Source: Rossellomorea sp. y25
GTDB lineage: Bacteria > Bacillota > Bacilli > Bacillales > Bacillaceae_B
Assembly: GCF_038049935.1 (NCBI RefSeq)
Contig: NZ_CP145886.1
Span: forward strand, 191,001 to 255,000
Reading direction: 5' to 3'
Length of the DNA stretch: 64,000 nucleotides
In this document: positions 51,139 to 60,667 of the stretch, piece by piece
How the letters are laid out: each line of letters begins with the position of its first letter
Numbering within the stretch: the first letter of the stretch is position 1
Notes under the pieces: generated by a model
Seen by the model: the letters and a program-made list of their open reading frames with translations, nothing else
Database searches by the model: none
What the model was told of the DNA's origin: nothing
Translations under genes and position numbers: made by a program

Positions 51139-51723
51139 TTATTTTTTTCCTGCAATCCATCCGATCACAAAGCCGCCGATTAAACCAAAGATATGAGCAG
51201 TTATGTTGATTCCGGACTGCATGAAGGTCATGACCACCCCGATGACGACGATGGGTAAGATGATTTGACGGCTTTCTCTTGTGATGAAATGATTCTTTAA
51301 AATAATCATGGCGATGTAAAAGCCGAATAAACCAAAAATTGCTCCCGATGCTCCCACATGACTATACGTAAGAGGCTTGATGAGATACGTAATGATATTA
51401 GCAAATACACCGCTTGCTAAATAAAGACCGACAAACTTTGCTTTTCCAAGATGTTTCTCCAGGGGTGGGCCGAACAGTACAAGGGAAAATGAGTTGAATA
51501 GCAGATGAGCGAATCCCAAATGTACAAAGATAGGGGTGACAAGTCTCCACCATTCTCCCTCGCTTATAAATAAATTCACACCGGCCAGCTGCTCGTACAC
51601 CCACAGTTGTGGAAAAATAGGAAGGGCACTGACAAAGTATAAGGCGATATGAATGAATACAATCAGGGAAATAATAGGATAGAACCGTAAAAATTGAGAA
51701 AAACTTTCTGTCCGGACAAACAT
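51139..51723 (-). CDS. ydcA: Rhomboid family intramembrane serine protease
   Basis: The 194-residue protein has six membrane segments and the rhomboid catalytic pair: Ser in GASGAIFG and His in ITAHIFGLIGG, with the HLGFAHLLFNSFSL motif that forms the active-site cap. It should cut transmembrane substrates in the membrane. AGGAGG precedes the ATG. It is convergent with ydbT and divergent from acpS, as in the B. subtilis ydcA locus. Confidence 0.92.
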   Translation of the reverse strand: MFVRTESFSQFLRFYPIISLIVFIHIALYFVSALPIFPQLWVYEQLAGVNLFISEGEWWRLVTPIFVHLGFAHLLFNSFSLVLFGPPLEKHLGKAKFVGLYLASGVFANIITYLIKPLTYSHVGASGAIFGLFGFYIAMIILKNHFITRESRQIILPIVVIGVVMTFMQSGINITAHIFGLIGGFVIGWIAGKK

Positions 51724-51883
51724 ATTGTATCCTCCTAGGTAGGTTGTTCTTTTTATATCAATACTAAATCAGATTTTATAAAAAACGCAGTTAATATTAT
51801 AGTATAAGAAAACGTCGAAAATCACGAGTATAGTTCATTATACAAATATGCAACACAGGACAAGAGTAGAAGGGGAACCGCAT

Positions 51884-52234
51884 ATGATAAAAGGAATAGG
51901 ATTGGACATCGTTGAAACAGGACGCATTCAGAAGATGATTGAACGGCAGCCAAAGTTCGTTAAGAGAATTTTAACAGCTAAGGAGGAGGATGCATTCTAT
52001 ACTTTAAGCGAACAACGGAAGGTTGAGTTTGCAGCAGGGCGATTTGCAGCCAAAGAAGCTTTTGCAAAGGCGAATGGAACCGGGATCGGAACAGCGCTCT
52101 CCTTTCAGGATATTGAAATCAGTAAGGACCCGAATGGAAAGCCATATTTTTCAAAGCCGGAGGGGGCGAATGCCCATCTATCCATCACCCATAGCCGGGA
52201 ATTTGCGGCTGCACAGGTGATCATCGAAGAGTAA
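51884..52234 (+). CDS. acpS: Holo-[acyl-carrier-protein] synthase
   Basis: The 116-residue protein has the AcpS signatures [12 protein letters not shown] at the N-terminus and [15 protein letters not shown] in the middle, with the usual length. It transfers 4'-phosphopantetheine from CoA to ACP. Upstream in-frame codons reach 51848, but ATG 51884 with GAAGGGG just before fits the family start. It is divergent from ydcA and followed by ydcC. Confidence 0.95.
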   Translation: MIKGIGLDIVETGRIQKMIERQPKFVKRILTAKEEDAFYTLSEQRKVEFAAGRFAAKEAFAKANGTGIGTALSFQDIEISKDPNGKPYFSKPEGANAHLSITHSREFAAAQVIIEE

Positions 52235-52458
52235 AATTATTTCAAGCTTGTCATCTTCACTAGCATAATCCCTTAGGTTGTCTCATATATTCAGTAGTGC
52301 AATAGGAGAGACAAGGCCAGGTGTTTAACAATCGCGGTTCTTTGGCGAATTGCAATTGGACTAAGGAACGGGGCATTCTATAAGAATCGTCCATTCTTAG
52401 ACGGCTGGCTTTCTCCTCTCTCAATTACGTTTATCCTGGGACAAAAGGGGTTGAAAAA

Positions 52459-53472
52459 ATGAAGAAAAAGCTAGTGATACTAGTGATGGCCATGTTAGCG
52501 GTGCTTATGCTGGCTGCTTGTGGAGAGCAATCGAAAGAAGATGTAACCAAGGACCTTAAGGCAAAAGTAGAGGATATGAAGGGGTACAAAGCAGATGCGA
52601 AAATGACCCTGCAGGTGGGCGACGAGCCTCAAACCTATGATGTGGAAGTGTGGCATAATGACCCTAATTATTATCGAGTGGCATTAAAGAACGCTGCGAA
52701 AGATCAGAGTCAAATGATCTTACGTAATGATGAGGGAGTATTCGTCCTTACGCCGGCTCTGAACAAAAGCTTCCGATTCCAAAGCAACTGGCCTGAAAAT
52801 AGCAGTCAGGCGTACTTGTATGAATCGCTTGTTCAAGATGTGCTAGAGGATAAAGAGGCTACTTTCAAAGAAACAAAAGATCACTACATCTTTAACACGA
52901 AGACACGTTATCAAAACAGTCAGATGCTACCCACTCAAGAGATTGCCTTTAACAAGAAAGACCTGACTCCGGCATCCGTAAATGTATTGGATTCAGATAA
53001 AAATCCGCTTGTAAAAGTAGAGTTCTCCAAGATGGATATGAAAGCGGCATTTGATAAAAAAGACTTCGACATGAAGAAAAACATGACAGGTGCCCAGCTT
53101 GAGGTTCCCGTCACGGCAACCGTAGAAGATACGGAATTTACTGTTCTTTACCCAATGTCAGAAATCACGGGTACTGAATTAATAGAAGAAAAAGAAGTCG
53201 CGACCGATACAGGAAAGCGTGTGATCTTAACCTACGATGGTGAAAAATCTTTTACAATCGTTCAAGAGAAAACAACAGTCGTACCTACGATGACGGTCTC
53301 TACTTCTCTAAAAGGTGAATTAGTGGACCTTGGCTTCACAGTAGCAGCCATGACAGAGCAATCTATCAGATGGACCAATAACGGAGTGGATTATATGCTT
53401 GCCTCCAATGACCTGACTCCTTCTGAGATGGTGATGGTAGCACAATCCGTACAGGGTTCAATGGTGAAATAA
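52459..53472 (+). CDS. ydcC: LolA-like lipoprotein YdcC
   Basis: The 337-residue precursor has a lipoprotein signal with lipobox MLAAC (Cys21) and a long extracytoplasmic part with a LolA/DUF4367-type fold: EVWHNDPNYYRVALKN, GVFVLTPALNKSFRFQSNWP, and the C-terminal VDYMLASNDLTPSEMV. It is the YdcC protein, in the mother-cell/sporulation set in B. subtilis, of unknown action. AAAGGGG precedes the ATG. A 224-bp gap after acpS shows no other gene. Confidence 0.9.
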   Translation: MKKKLVILVMAMLAVLMLAACGEQSKEDVTKDLKAKVEDMKGYKADAKMTLQVGDEPQTYDVEVWHNDPNYYRVALKNAAKDQSQMILRNDEGVFVLTPALNKSFRFQSNWPENSSQAYLYESLVQDVLEDKEATFKETKDHYIFNTKTRYQNSQMLPTQEIAFNKKDLTPASVNVLDSDKNPLVKVEFSKMDMKAAFDKKDFDMKKNMTGAQLEVPVTATVEDTEFTVLYPMSEITGTELIEEKEVATDTGKRVILTYDGEKSFTIVQEKTTVVPTMTVSTSLKGELVDLGFTVAAMTEQSIRWTNNGVDYMLASNDLTPSEMVMVAQSVQGSMVK

Positions 53473-53488
53473 ATAAAATAATTAAACA

Positions 53489-53515
53489 GGGCGGGCCTTT
53501 GGGTTCGCCTCTTTT
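53489..53515 (+). terminator. Terminator of ydcC
   Basis: GGCGGGCC pairs with GGTTCGCC (two G-U pairs) around TTTG and is followed by TCTTTTCTT, about 17 bases after the stop codon. Confidence 0.6.
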
Positions 53516-53589
53516 CTTGGTGTGCGGATAAGTGGTAGGAAGTTCAAAAGTATAAAAGGGGATGGTGGAGGCGAAATACAAATTACAGG

Positions 53590-53706
53590 GTCGATAATAA
53601 AAGCAGCGAAGTTGATAATAAATGTGGAAAGTCGATAATAAAAGCAGCGAAGTCGATAATAAATTCAGGAAAGTCGATAATATAAAGCTTAAAGCCAATA
53701 ATAAAA
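53590..53706 (+). repeat. Array D: GTCGATAATAAA core repeated every 20-21 bp
   Basis: Cores begin at 53590, 53611, 53631, 53652, 53673 and 53694, with steps of 21, 20, 21, 21 and 21. Units read G(T/C)(C/T)(G/A)ATAATAAA. Spacers end in GAA or AAA, and AGCAGCGAA appears in units 1 and 3. It lies after the ydcC terminator. No NERD gene follows. A lone TCGATAATA at 53872 may be a remnant. The rest of the gap to alr (53707-54024) has no gene, only an imperfect ACAAGAC-GG-AGAAAAC pair about 30 bp apart. Confidence 0.82.
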
Positions 53707-54024
53707 TGGTACAAACTCAATGAATAATTGATATCGTAAGGAACAAGACGGAAGAAAACCGCATAAAGCCGTACAAGACCGGCAGAAAACAATAATAGGA
53801 TCTACTACCACTAAGGGGAACTCAAGATTCCCCATCAAACATCGTCCCCTCTCACCTTACCATTCGAAAAATCGATAATAGCTGGTGCAATATCCAAGTT
53901 TTCAGAATCCCTAACCCCCTCTCGAAAAAATCCATTTCACCCAATGAATGATAATATGAATAATCCATGGTATTCTTGAATAGAATGACAATGTTTTGTG
54001 TAAAGATATGAGGAAGTGAACAAA

Positions 54025-55230
54025 GTGGAAACCCAGACGCAATTTTTTCGTGATACATGGGCAGAAATCAATCTAGATCATCTATATGAAAATGTAAAGA
54101 ATATTAGAGCGCATATTCCTGAAGATGTGAAAGTGTTTGCGGTTGTGAAGGCGAATGCTTATGGGCATGGGGATGTGCAAACCGCCCTTACTGCTCTCTC
54201 TGCGGGGGCACACGGCTTGTCAGTCGCATTCTTAGACGAAGCAATTTCTTTAAGAAATGCTGGTATTACAGCTCCCATCCACGTATTAGGAGCTACACGA
54301 CCGAAAGATGTGAGGATCGCGGCCAAATTAGATATTTCGTTAACGATCTTCCATAAGGAGTGGCTTGTTGAAGCGGAAAAGCAGCTTTCAGAAGGAGATC
54401 GATTAAGCCTCCATATTAAGTGTGACACGGGGATGGGACGGATAGGTGTTCGGACTACTGAAGAGTTAAAGGGTATCGAGGAGTATATTCAAGATCATTC
54501 TCAGTTTAAATTAGAAGGGATCTTTACCCATTTTGCCACGGCTGATGAGTTGAACGATGACTATCTTGACCAGCAGTTAGCTCGATTTGAACACATGCTG
54601 GCCCAATTGGATTCCTTACCTGCTTATATTCATTCTTCAAATAGCGCCGCTACATTAAGGAAAACAAACACTCTCTTTAATGCTGTACGGGTGGGAATAG
54701 CTATGTACGGACTCACGCCATCTCAAGAGATGAAACCCGAGCTTCCTTTTCCTTTGAAAGAAGTGTTTTCTCTTCATACAAGGCTTATTCATACTAAAGA
54801 ACTATCAGCTGGAGAGAAAGTGAGTTATGGGGCTACTTATGAGACGGGTGAGGCAGAGTGGATTGGAACGGTTCCGATTGGATACGCTGATGGCTGGCTG
54901 CGTAAATTACAAGGTCAGGACGTGATTATAAACGGTAAGAGAGTTCCAATTGTTGGAAGGGTCTGTATGGATCAATGTATGATTAGGCTTCCTGAATTTC
55001 TTAATATGGGTACCCTCGTGACGTTAATCGGCAAACAGGGTGAAGAAGCGATTACAATGGATGAAATCGCTGGAAAGCTTGATACCATTAACTATGAGAT
55101 CCCTTGTATGATCTCCTCGAGGGTGCCGCGTATCTATATGAAAAACGGGGAGCCGACGGAAGTATCGAATAAACTCTTATCGACTGGTATTCACAGTCAA
55201 CAGGAAAATAACCGCAACTTTGATGAATAA
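54025..55230 (+). CDS. alr: Alanine racemase
   Basis: The 401-residue PLP enzyme has the lysine loop VVKANAYGHG at the N-terminus, the SNSAATLR and VRVGIAMYGL segments of the TIM barrel, the catalytic Tyr in VSYGATY, and VPIVGRVCMDQCMI. It makes D-alanine for Ddl and wall synthesis. GTG 54016 and GTG 54025 are both possible starts. AGGAAG at 54011-54016 favours 54025. It is followed by the ndoAI-ndoA pair as in other Bacillus. Confidence 0.95.
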   Translation: METQTQFFRDTWAEINLDHLYENVKNIRAHIPEDVKVFAVVKANAYGHGDVQTALTALSAGAHGLSVAFLDEAISLRNAGITAPIHVLGATRPKDVRIAAKLDISLTIFHKEWLVEAEKQLSEGDRLSLHIKCDTGMGRIGVRTTEELKGIEEYIQDHSQFKLEGIFTHFATADELNDDYLDQQLARFEHMLAQLDSLPAYIHSSNSAATLRKTNTLFNAVRVGIAMYGLTPSQEMKPELPFPLKEVFSLHTRLIHTKELSAGEKVSYGATYETGEAEWIGTVPIGYADGWLRKLQGQDVIINGKRVPIVGRVCMDQCMIRLPEFLNMGTLVTLIGKQGEEAITMDEIAGKLDTINYEIPCMISSRVPRIYMKNGEPTEVSNKLLSTGIHSQQENNRNFDE

Positions 55231-55356
55231 TTAGTATTTTATATGGTGGATAATAGAAGAGATTGATAAATTAACTTTTCATTCCCCTTAATTGATGGTA
55301 TGATAAATATGTTAATGAACAGAAACGGTATGTAGTGATTGGTGGAGGTGTAGTTT

Positions 55357-55638
55357 GTGTCTGAATCCAGCGCAACAACAGAAATCTTAATTCGTCTACC
55401 GCAACAGCTCGTTACAGAATTAGACGGCTTTGCAGATCAAGAAAATGTGAATCGCAACGAGTTTATTTATCGTGCAACCAAAATGTATTTAAGAGAGCGT
55501 AAGAAGAGACAATTACGTGAATCTATGAGACGCGGCTATATGGAAATGGCTAAGATTAATCTCGCAATCGCTTCAGAGGCGATTCAAGCAGAATATGAGG
55601 CAGAACATACAGTCGAACGCTTAGTAAGCGGGGGTTAA
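55357..55638 (+). CDS. ndoAI: Antitoxin EndoAI (MazE-like, ribbon-helix-helix)
   Basis: The 93-residue protein has an N-terminal ribbon-helix-helix DNA-binding motif ([29 protein letters not shown]) and a C-terminal tail that wraps the toxin, matching B. subtilis EndoAI/YdcD. It neutralises the EndoA RNase and probably represses its own operon. The start is GTG behind GGAGGTG. The ndoA start follows by 4 bp. Confidence 0.95.
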   Translation: MSESSATTEILIRLPQQLVTELDGFADQENVNRNEFIYRATKMYLRERKKRQLRESMRRGYMEMAKINLAIASEAIQAEYEAEHTVERLVSGG

Positions 55639-55642
55639 TCCT

Positions 55643-55993
55643 TTGATTGTAAAGCGTGGTGACGTATATTTTGCAGACCTTTCTCCTGTTGTAGGATCAG
55701 AACAAGGCGGAGTTCGGCCGGTACTTGTTATTCAAAATGATATAGGGAACAGGTTTAGTCCCACAATTATTGTAGCTGCCATTACCGCTCAAATTCAAAA
55801 AGCGAAACTGCCTACTCATGTTGAAATTGATGCAAAACGTTATGGCTTTGAACGTGATTCCGTTATCTTGCTTGAACAGATTCGAACGATTGATAAACAA
55901 CGTCTTACCGATAAGATTACACACTTGGATGATGAGATGATGGAAAAAGTGGATGACGCCCTGCAAATCAGTGTGGGTCTGATCCAATTTTAA
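55643..55993 (+). CDS. ndoA: Endoribonuclease toxin EndoA (MazF family)
   Basis: The 116-residue protein is the MazF-type toxin, almost identical over long parts to B. subtilis EndoA ([20 protein letters not shown], then [25 protein letters not shown]). It cuts single-stranded RNA at a short recognition sequence (UACAU in B. subtilis). The start is TTG, as in B. subtilis, 4 bp after the antitoxin stop. The rsb operon begins about 410 bp downstream. Confidence 0.96.
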   Translation: MIVKRGDVYFADLSPVVGSEQGGVRPVLVIQNDIGNRFSPTIIVAAITAQIQKAKLPTHVEIDAKRYGFERDSVILLEQIRTIDKQRLTDKITHLDDEMMEKVDDALQISVGLIQF

Positions 55994-56406
55994 CCCGATT
56001 TTTTTCATCGTGTGAATCCTTTTTATCACGTTATACAATAAGGATAATATAACTGCAAACCAGAAGGCTTGCTGATCAACAATATATTTGATCATTAAGC
56101 CTTTTTGTTTTGTCTTTTTTCTATTTCGACAGGAAAAGTATAGTGAATTTAACCGCAAAAGAAGAATATGGAAATAGAAATATAGTCAATTTTATGACAA
56201 AATACCGTTAACAATTTATAATGGGAAAAGTAAGCAATAAAAATACCCGAAAAGGCATAGTTTTTTTCATTTTTGTCTTTATTTGTTACTATTAAAGTAA
56301 TTACGTCATTTTTTAGTTCACTGTTGTAAACTACTTTAAATTTGAGTTACATCATTCAGCATGAATACTAAGTATAAATTTCATATGATAGAATGGAGAG
56401 AACTAA
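55994..56406. other. Intergenic region between ndoA and rsbR
   Basis: A stem-loop (AAGGCTT, GATCAA with TTGATC, AAGCCTT, 56064-56102) followed by TTTTTG ends the ndoAI-ndoA transcript. The remaining AT-rich 300 bp hold no gene and must contain the rsbR promoter. TTGAGT at 56342 and AATACT at 56365 are a weak candidate pair. Confidence 0.55.
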
Positions 56407-57237
56407 ATGTTTAGTGAAGTCACGGATTATATTCAGAATAATAAATCAGATATCACTAGTATTTGGATGGAACGAATGAGGAACGAAGCGGATGAGAAGT
56501 TTCTTCAAGTAGTTTCAGATCAAGTTTTTACTAAGACAAGCCATGAGTTTGTAGAAATGATTGCTTCTAACTTAAGGGATTCCAATGAGTTCAATAGCCG
56601 GTTGGAAGATTTCGCTGAAAAGGTTGTCAGGTTAGGATGGCCGCTGACTTTTGTGACGTCGGCTTTAAATACTTTTGGTAAAGTGGTCTACGAAGGTATG
56701 ATGAAAGAAGGTATCATTACAGACCAAAACTATGTGGCACAGGTTGAGAAGTTCGATAAATGGTTAACTCCAATGAATAATAAAGTAATCAGTGCTTATA
56801 CAGAATCCTGGGAAAGAACCGTTTCTCTTCAAAAGATAGCATTGCAGGAGTTGTCTGCACCATTGATACCCGTTTTCGAAAAAATTTCAGTGATGCCGCT
56901 TGTGGGAACGATTGATACAGAGCGGGCACGATTAATCATGGAAAATCTACTAAACGGTGTAGTGAAGCATAGAGCGGAAGTTGTGTTGATCGATATTACC
57001 GGTGTACCAGTAGTGGACACAATGGTAGCTCATCATATCATTCAGGCAGCAGAAGCAGTTCGTTTGGTTGGGGCTAAATGTATGTTAGTGGGGATAAGAC
57101 CTGAAATCGCGCAAACGATTGTAAACTTAGGAATTGATTTAAATCAATTCAGTACGAATAGTACGCTACGAAAAGGGATTGAAAAAGCTCTTGAAATGAC
57201 AAATCGAAAAATAGTTTCGGCGGAGGGATTAGAGTGA
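56407..57237 (+). CDS. rsbRA: RsbR stressosome component
   Basis: The 276-residue protein has an N-terminal non-heme globin-like sensor domain (about 1-150) and a C-terminal STAS domain ([18 protein letters not shown], with the phosphorylatable Thr in VVDT). It is the RsbRA co-antagonist that forms the stressosome with RsbS and binds RsbT. It starts the complete rsbRSTUVW-sigB-rsbX operon. Its stop overlaps the rsbS start by four bases. Confidence 0.95.
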   Translation: MFSEVTDYIQNNKSDITSIWMERMRNEADEKFLQVVSDQVFTKTSHEFVEMIASNLRDSNEFNSRLEDFAEKVVRLGWPLTFVTSALNTFGKVVYEGMMKEGIITDQNYVAQVEKFDKWLTPMNNKVISAYTESWERTVSLQKIALQELSAPLIPVFEKISVMPLVGTIDTERARLIMENLLNGVVKHRAEVVLIDITGVPVVDTMVAHHIIQAAEAVRLVGAKCMLVGIRPEIAQTIVNLGIDLNQFSTNSTLRKGIEKALEMTNRKIVSAEGLE

Positions 57238-57590
57238 GAATACCAATTTTAAAGCTGCATGATTGTTTGTTGATTTCCATTCAGTGGGAGCTTGATGATC
57301 AAACAGCCCTTCAATTTCAAGAAGATCTTCTGCACAAGATCCATGAAACGAGTGCAAGGGGAGTAGTAATCGATATTACTTCCATAGATTTTATAGATTC
57401 ATTCATTGCTAAAGTTCTTGGAGATGTTATAAATATGTCAAGGTTAATGGGTGCTAAAGTAGTCATCACCGGCATCCAGCCTGCTGTAGCGATAACGTTG
57501 ATCGAGCTGGGTATCAGGTTAGAGGACGTCCTAACCGCTCTGGATCTGGAAAAAGGTCTGGAGAAATTACAATTGGAACTGGGGGACTAG
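57234..57590 (+). CDS. rsbS: RsbS stressosome scaffold, STAS protein
   Basis: The 118-residue protein is a single STAS domain: [21 protein letters not shown] contains the Ser (in IDS) that RsbT phosphorylates under stress. It holds RsbT in the stressosome. It starts at GTG overlapping the rsbR stop (GTGA). The rsbT ATG follows its stop by 2 bases. Confidence 0.96.
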   Translation: MRIPILKLHDCLLISIQWELDDQTALQFQEDLLHKIHETSARGVVIDITSIDFIDSFIAKVLGDVINMSRLMGAKVVITGIQPAVAITLIELGIRLEDVLTALDLEKGLEKLQLELGD

Positions 57591-57592
57591 GT

Positions 57593-57994
57593 ATGGATAG
57601 CCAATCCTGCGTGAAGATCACGAATGAATGGGACATCGTTGCTGCCCGCCAGTTAGGGAGGAATGTAGCGAAAGAGCTCGGATTCGGGACCGTTGACCAA
57701 GCTCGTATCACTACGGCTATCAGCGAATTAGCACGGAACATATATTTATATGCTGGCTATGGTCAGATTTGTATAGAAAAGTTATTCGATTCCGGGAAAA
57801 AAGGTGTGCGAATTATCGCATTGGATGAAGGTCCTGGTATTGCAGATATTAGAAAAGTAATGGAAGATGGATATTCCACATCAGGCGGATTAGGAGCAGG
57901 TTTGCCTGGAGTAAAGCGTTTAATGGACGAGTTTTACGTTGAGTCTGTACCGGGAGAAGGGACAGATATCAGGGCGACTAAGTGGCTCCGCTAG
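57593..57994 (+). CDS. rsbT: RsbT switch serine/threonine kinase
   Basis: The 133-residue protein has a GHKL-type ATP fold: ISELARNIYLYAGYG carries the N box, IIALDEGPGI the G1 box and LGAGLPGVKRLMDE the G2 region. It phosphorylates RsbS and RsbR, leaves the stressosome and activates RsbU. Spacing to rsbU is ten bases with GGGGGAG. Confidence 0.96.
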   Translation: MDSQSCVKITNEWDIVAARQLGRNVAKELGFGTVDQARITTAISELARNIYLYAGYGQICIEKLFDSGKKGVRIIALDEGPGIADIRKVMEDGYSTSGGLGAGLPGVKRLMDEFYVESVPGEGTDIRATKWLR

Positions 57995-58004
57995 GGGGAG
58001 TTAA

Positions 58005-59015
58005 ATGAATTTCAGAGATTTAATGGATTCTAAATATAGAGAAATTATCGAGCATTATCTTAACGAACAAGATGAAAAAGCTCTTTATTTGGGACAGAAA
58101 TTTAGTCGTAAATCAATTGAGCATCATGTTTCGCCAGAGGAGATCATTAGTCTCCATAAGAGTGTAATATTAGATATGGAGCCTGACATACCACATCAAG
58201 TACTGCACTCTTTCGATATTCTGCTTGAAGTAATGATAGGCTATGGTTTCGCTTATAGGGAGCATCAGAGTCTGCGTACAAAACAACAAGAATTAAACAA
58301 CGAAATAGATGTAGCATCCAATATGCAACAAACTCTGCTTGGAACGGTTATTCCCAACGTAGAAGGTTTGGATATCGGAGCTGTAAGTGTACCCGCCAAA
58401 AAGATGAATGGGGATTACTATCACTTTGTTCAAGATGAAAATGATAGCGTAAGTGTTGCCATTGCCGATGTAATTGGTAAGGGTATCCCTGCAGCTCTTT
58501 GTATGTCCATGATAAAATATGCGATGGACAGTCTGCCGGAATACCGGAATGAACCCAATGCTGTCTTGGAAAGTTTAAACAGAGTTGTGGAACAAAACGT
58601 CGATGCAAGTATGTTCATTACAATGTTTTATGGTGTATATAATACTGAGAAACATCTATTTTCATACTCATCAGCTGGGCATGAACCTGGCTTTTTTTAT
58701 AGAGCGGCAACCAATGAATTTGAGGATCTTGATGCAAAAGGTCTTCTATTAGGTGTAGATAAAAAAGCGAAATACCGACAATACGAAAGGCGGGTTGAGG
58801 TCGGAGACATGATCATCCTGCTCTCTGATGGAGTAACGGAGTGTCGTTCAGAAGAAGGCTTTATCGAAAGGGAAGACTTAGTACAATTGATAAGCCGTTA
58901 TAAACACCTGCCTCCCCAAGAGATTGTCAATAACGTATACAAACAACTTGAGAAACTCCAGCACTTTGAGCTTAGAGACGATTTCACTCTGATCATCATA
59001 AAAAGAAATTCATAA
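58005..59015 (+). CDS. rsbU: RsbU, RsbT-activated PP2C phosphatase
   Basis: The 336-residue protein has an N-terminal helical RsbT-binding domain (about 1-85), a coiled linker and a PP2C (SpoIIE) phosphatase domain: MNGDYYHFV, VAIADVIGKGIPAAL, and IILLSDGVTECR. It dephosphorylates RsbV, freeing it to bind RsbW. A sigma-B promoter follows in the gap to rsbV. Confidence 0.96.
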   Translation: MNFRDLMDSKYREIIEHYLNEQDEKALYLGQKFSRKSIEHHVSPEEIISLHKSVILDMEPDIPHQVLHSFDILLEVMIGYGFAYREHQSLRTKQQELNNEIDVASNMQQTLLGTVIPNVEGLDIGAVSVPAKKMNGDYYHFVQDENDSVSVAIADVIGKGIPAALCMSMIKYAMDSLPEYRNEPNAVLESLNRVVEQNVDASMFITMFYGVYNTEKHLFSYSSAGHEPGFFYRAATNEFEDLDAKGLLLGVDKKAKYRQYERRVEVGDMIILLSDGVTECRSEEGFIEREDLVQLISRYKHLPPQEIVNNVYKQLEKLQHFELRDDFTLIIIKRNS

Positions 59016-59020
59016 ATAAA

Positions 59021-59046
59021 GTTTATTCTTATAACAAATAGGGTAA
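59021..59046 (+). promoter_or_regulatory. Sigma-B promoter of rsbV-rsbW-sigB-rsbX
   Basis: GTTTAT (59021-59026) and GGGTAA (59041-59046) with 14 bp between them match the sigma-B consensus. It lies 47 bp before the rsbV start, where B. subtilis has the autoregulatory sigma-B promoter. Confidence 0.88.
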
Positions 59047-59092
59047 ATGTGTAGAGACTTATTATAATGTTGCTAAAAAAGGTGGTCTTTTT

Positions 59093-59425
59093 ATGAACTT
59101 ATCAATAGATATGAAAGAAAAAGAGAACGAGCTACTCGTTAAAGTAGCCGGTGAAATTGATGCATATACAGCACCAAAGCTTAAAGAAACGCTTCAGCCT
59201 TCTGCTGAGGATGATAACAAAGATATGACAATAGATCTTTCAGAAGTATCATATATGGATAGTACTGGATTAGGCGTGTTTGTTGGTCTTTTTAAAACAG
59301 TAAAGGCTCGTGGCGGACAGCTGAACCTTATCGGACTTTCAGATCGGTTACAAAGATTGTTTGATATTACAGGTTTAGGGGATATTATGAATATTAATTC
59401 CAAGGTAGAAGGTGGCGTGGAATGA
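59093..59425 (+). CDS. rsbV: RsbV anti-anti-sigma factor
   Basis: The 110-residue STAS protein carries the phosphorylated Ser in SYMDSTGLGVFVGL. When unphosphorylated it binds RsbW and frees sigma-B. AAAAGGTGG precedes the ATG. The stop overlaps the rsbW start. Confidence 0.96.
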   Translation: MNLSIDMKEKENELLVKVAGEIDAYTAPKLKETLQPSAEDDNKDMTIDLSEVSYMDSTGLGVFVGLFKTVKARGGQLNLIGLSDRLQRLFDITGLGDIMNINSKVEGGVE

Positions 59426-59892
59426 TGCAAGCTTTTGATTACATCGAAATGAAGATCCCCGCAAAGCCGGAATATGTCGGGGTTATTCGTTTGACGCTTT
59501 CAGGAATTGCAAGTCGTATGGGATTTGACTACGATGCAATTGAGGATTTGAAGATTGCTACTAGTGAAGCTATCACAAATGCGGTTCAGCATGCGTATAA
59601 AGACAATGACGGAGAAGTGGTTGTCGGATTCGCACTATATGATGATCGTCTTGAGGTTATGGTAGCAGATCACGGTGAAAGTTTTGATTTCAAAGAAATT
59701 CGCAGTGCTGTTGGTCCTTATCATGCCGATCATTCAGTCGAGTTCTTAAGAGAAGGTGGGTTAGGCCTTTACCTTATTGAGAGCCTGATGGATGATGTAA
59801 AAGTGCATCACAAGGAGGGAGTGACAGTCTTTATGACTAAATTCCTATCAGGGGAGCAGGTGGAGAGGGATGAAAAAACTATCTCAACCTAA
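59422..59892 (+). CDS. rsbW: RsbW anti-sigma-B factor and kinase
   Basis: The 156-residue GHKL protein has ATSEAITNAVQHAY (N box) and GGLGLYLIESLMD (G2). It binds sigma-B to hold it inactive and phosphorylates RsbV. Two ATG codons (59422, 59425) overlap the rsbV stop. Its 3' end overlaps the sigB start by 23 bases. Confidence 0.95.
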   Translation: MMQAFDYIEMKIPAKPEYVGVIRLTLSGIASRMGFDYDAIEDLKIATSEAITNAVQHAYKDNDGEVVVGFALYDDRLEVMVADHGESFDFKEIRSAVGPYHADHSVEFLREGGLGLYLIESLMDDVKVHHKEGVTVFMTKFLSGEQVERDEKTIST

Positions 59893-60667
59893 CCAGCAGG
59901 CCCAAAAAGAAAAAGTACTTCAATGGATTAAAGACTATCAGGATAGACAAGATGATGATGCGCAAAGTCAACTGATCTTACACTACCAAAATCTTGTAGA
60001 GTCCATTGCGAGGAAATATTCAAAGGGAAGATCTTTCCACGAGGACATTATCCAAGTGGGGATGATTGGATTGCTTGGTGCAATCAGAAGGTACGATGAA
60101 TCTTTCGGTAGATCATTCGAGGCTTTTGCGATTCCGACTATCATTGGAGAAATCAAAAGGTTTCTAAGAGATAAAACGTGGAGCGTACATGTTCCACGAA
60201 GAATAAAAGAGCTGGGACCAAAAATCAAATCTACCGTTGAAGAATTAACGAATAAATTGGAACGTTCTCCACAAGTCCATGAAATTGCTGAATATCTGGA
60301 AGTTAGTGAAGAAGAAGTTCTGGAAGCGATGGAAATGGGTAGGAGTTATCAAGCATTATCTGTGGATCACTCGATTGAAGCGGATTCAGAGGGGAGTACA
60401 GTAACGATACTGGATATTGTGGGAGATCAGGATGAGGGCTACGAGAAAGTTAATCAGCGACTGGTCCTTGAGAAAGTGCTTCATGTGCTTTCCGATAGGG
60501 AAAAGGCTATAATACAACACACTTATTTAGAAAATCTAAGCCAAAAAGAAGCTGGCGAGAAGCTCGGTATTTCCCAAATGCATGTTTCCCGTTTACAAAG
60601 AAGAGCCATTAAAAAGCTTAGGGAAGCCATTCAGGAAGAGATGAGCGATTCGGAGAGTCATTATTAA
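59870..60667 (+). CDS. sigB: RNA polymerase sigma-B factor
   Basis: The 265-residue protein has sigma region 2 (HEDIIQVGMIGLLGAIRRYD, FEAFAIPTIIGEIKRFLRD, TWSVHVPRRIKELG), region 3 and the region 4 helix-turn-helix (LENLSQKEAGEKLGISQMHV). It drives the general stress regulon. The start lies within rsbW and the stop overlaps the rsbX start, so the four genes are tightly coupled. Confidence 0.97.
   Translation: MKKLSQPNQQAQKEKVLQWIKDYQDRQDDDAQSQLILHYQNLVESIARKYSKGRSFHEDIIQVGMIGLLGAIRRYDESFGRSFEAFAIPTIIGEIKRFLRDKTWSVHVPRRIKELGPKIKSTVEELTNKLERSPQVHEIAEYLEVSEEEVLEAMEMGRSYQALSVDHSIEADSEGSTVTILDIVGDQDEGYEKVNQRLVLEKVLHVLSDREKAIIQHTYLENLSQKEAGEKLGISQMHVSRLQRRAIKKLREAIQEEMSDSESHY

Noticed and set aside
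46853..53706. CRISPR array
   Set aside because: The repeated cores are only 9-12 bp, spacers are 9-13 nt and similar to one another, and no cas genes are present.
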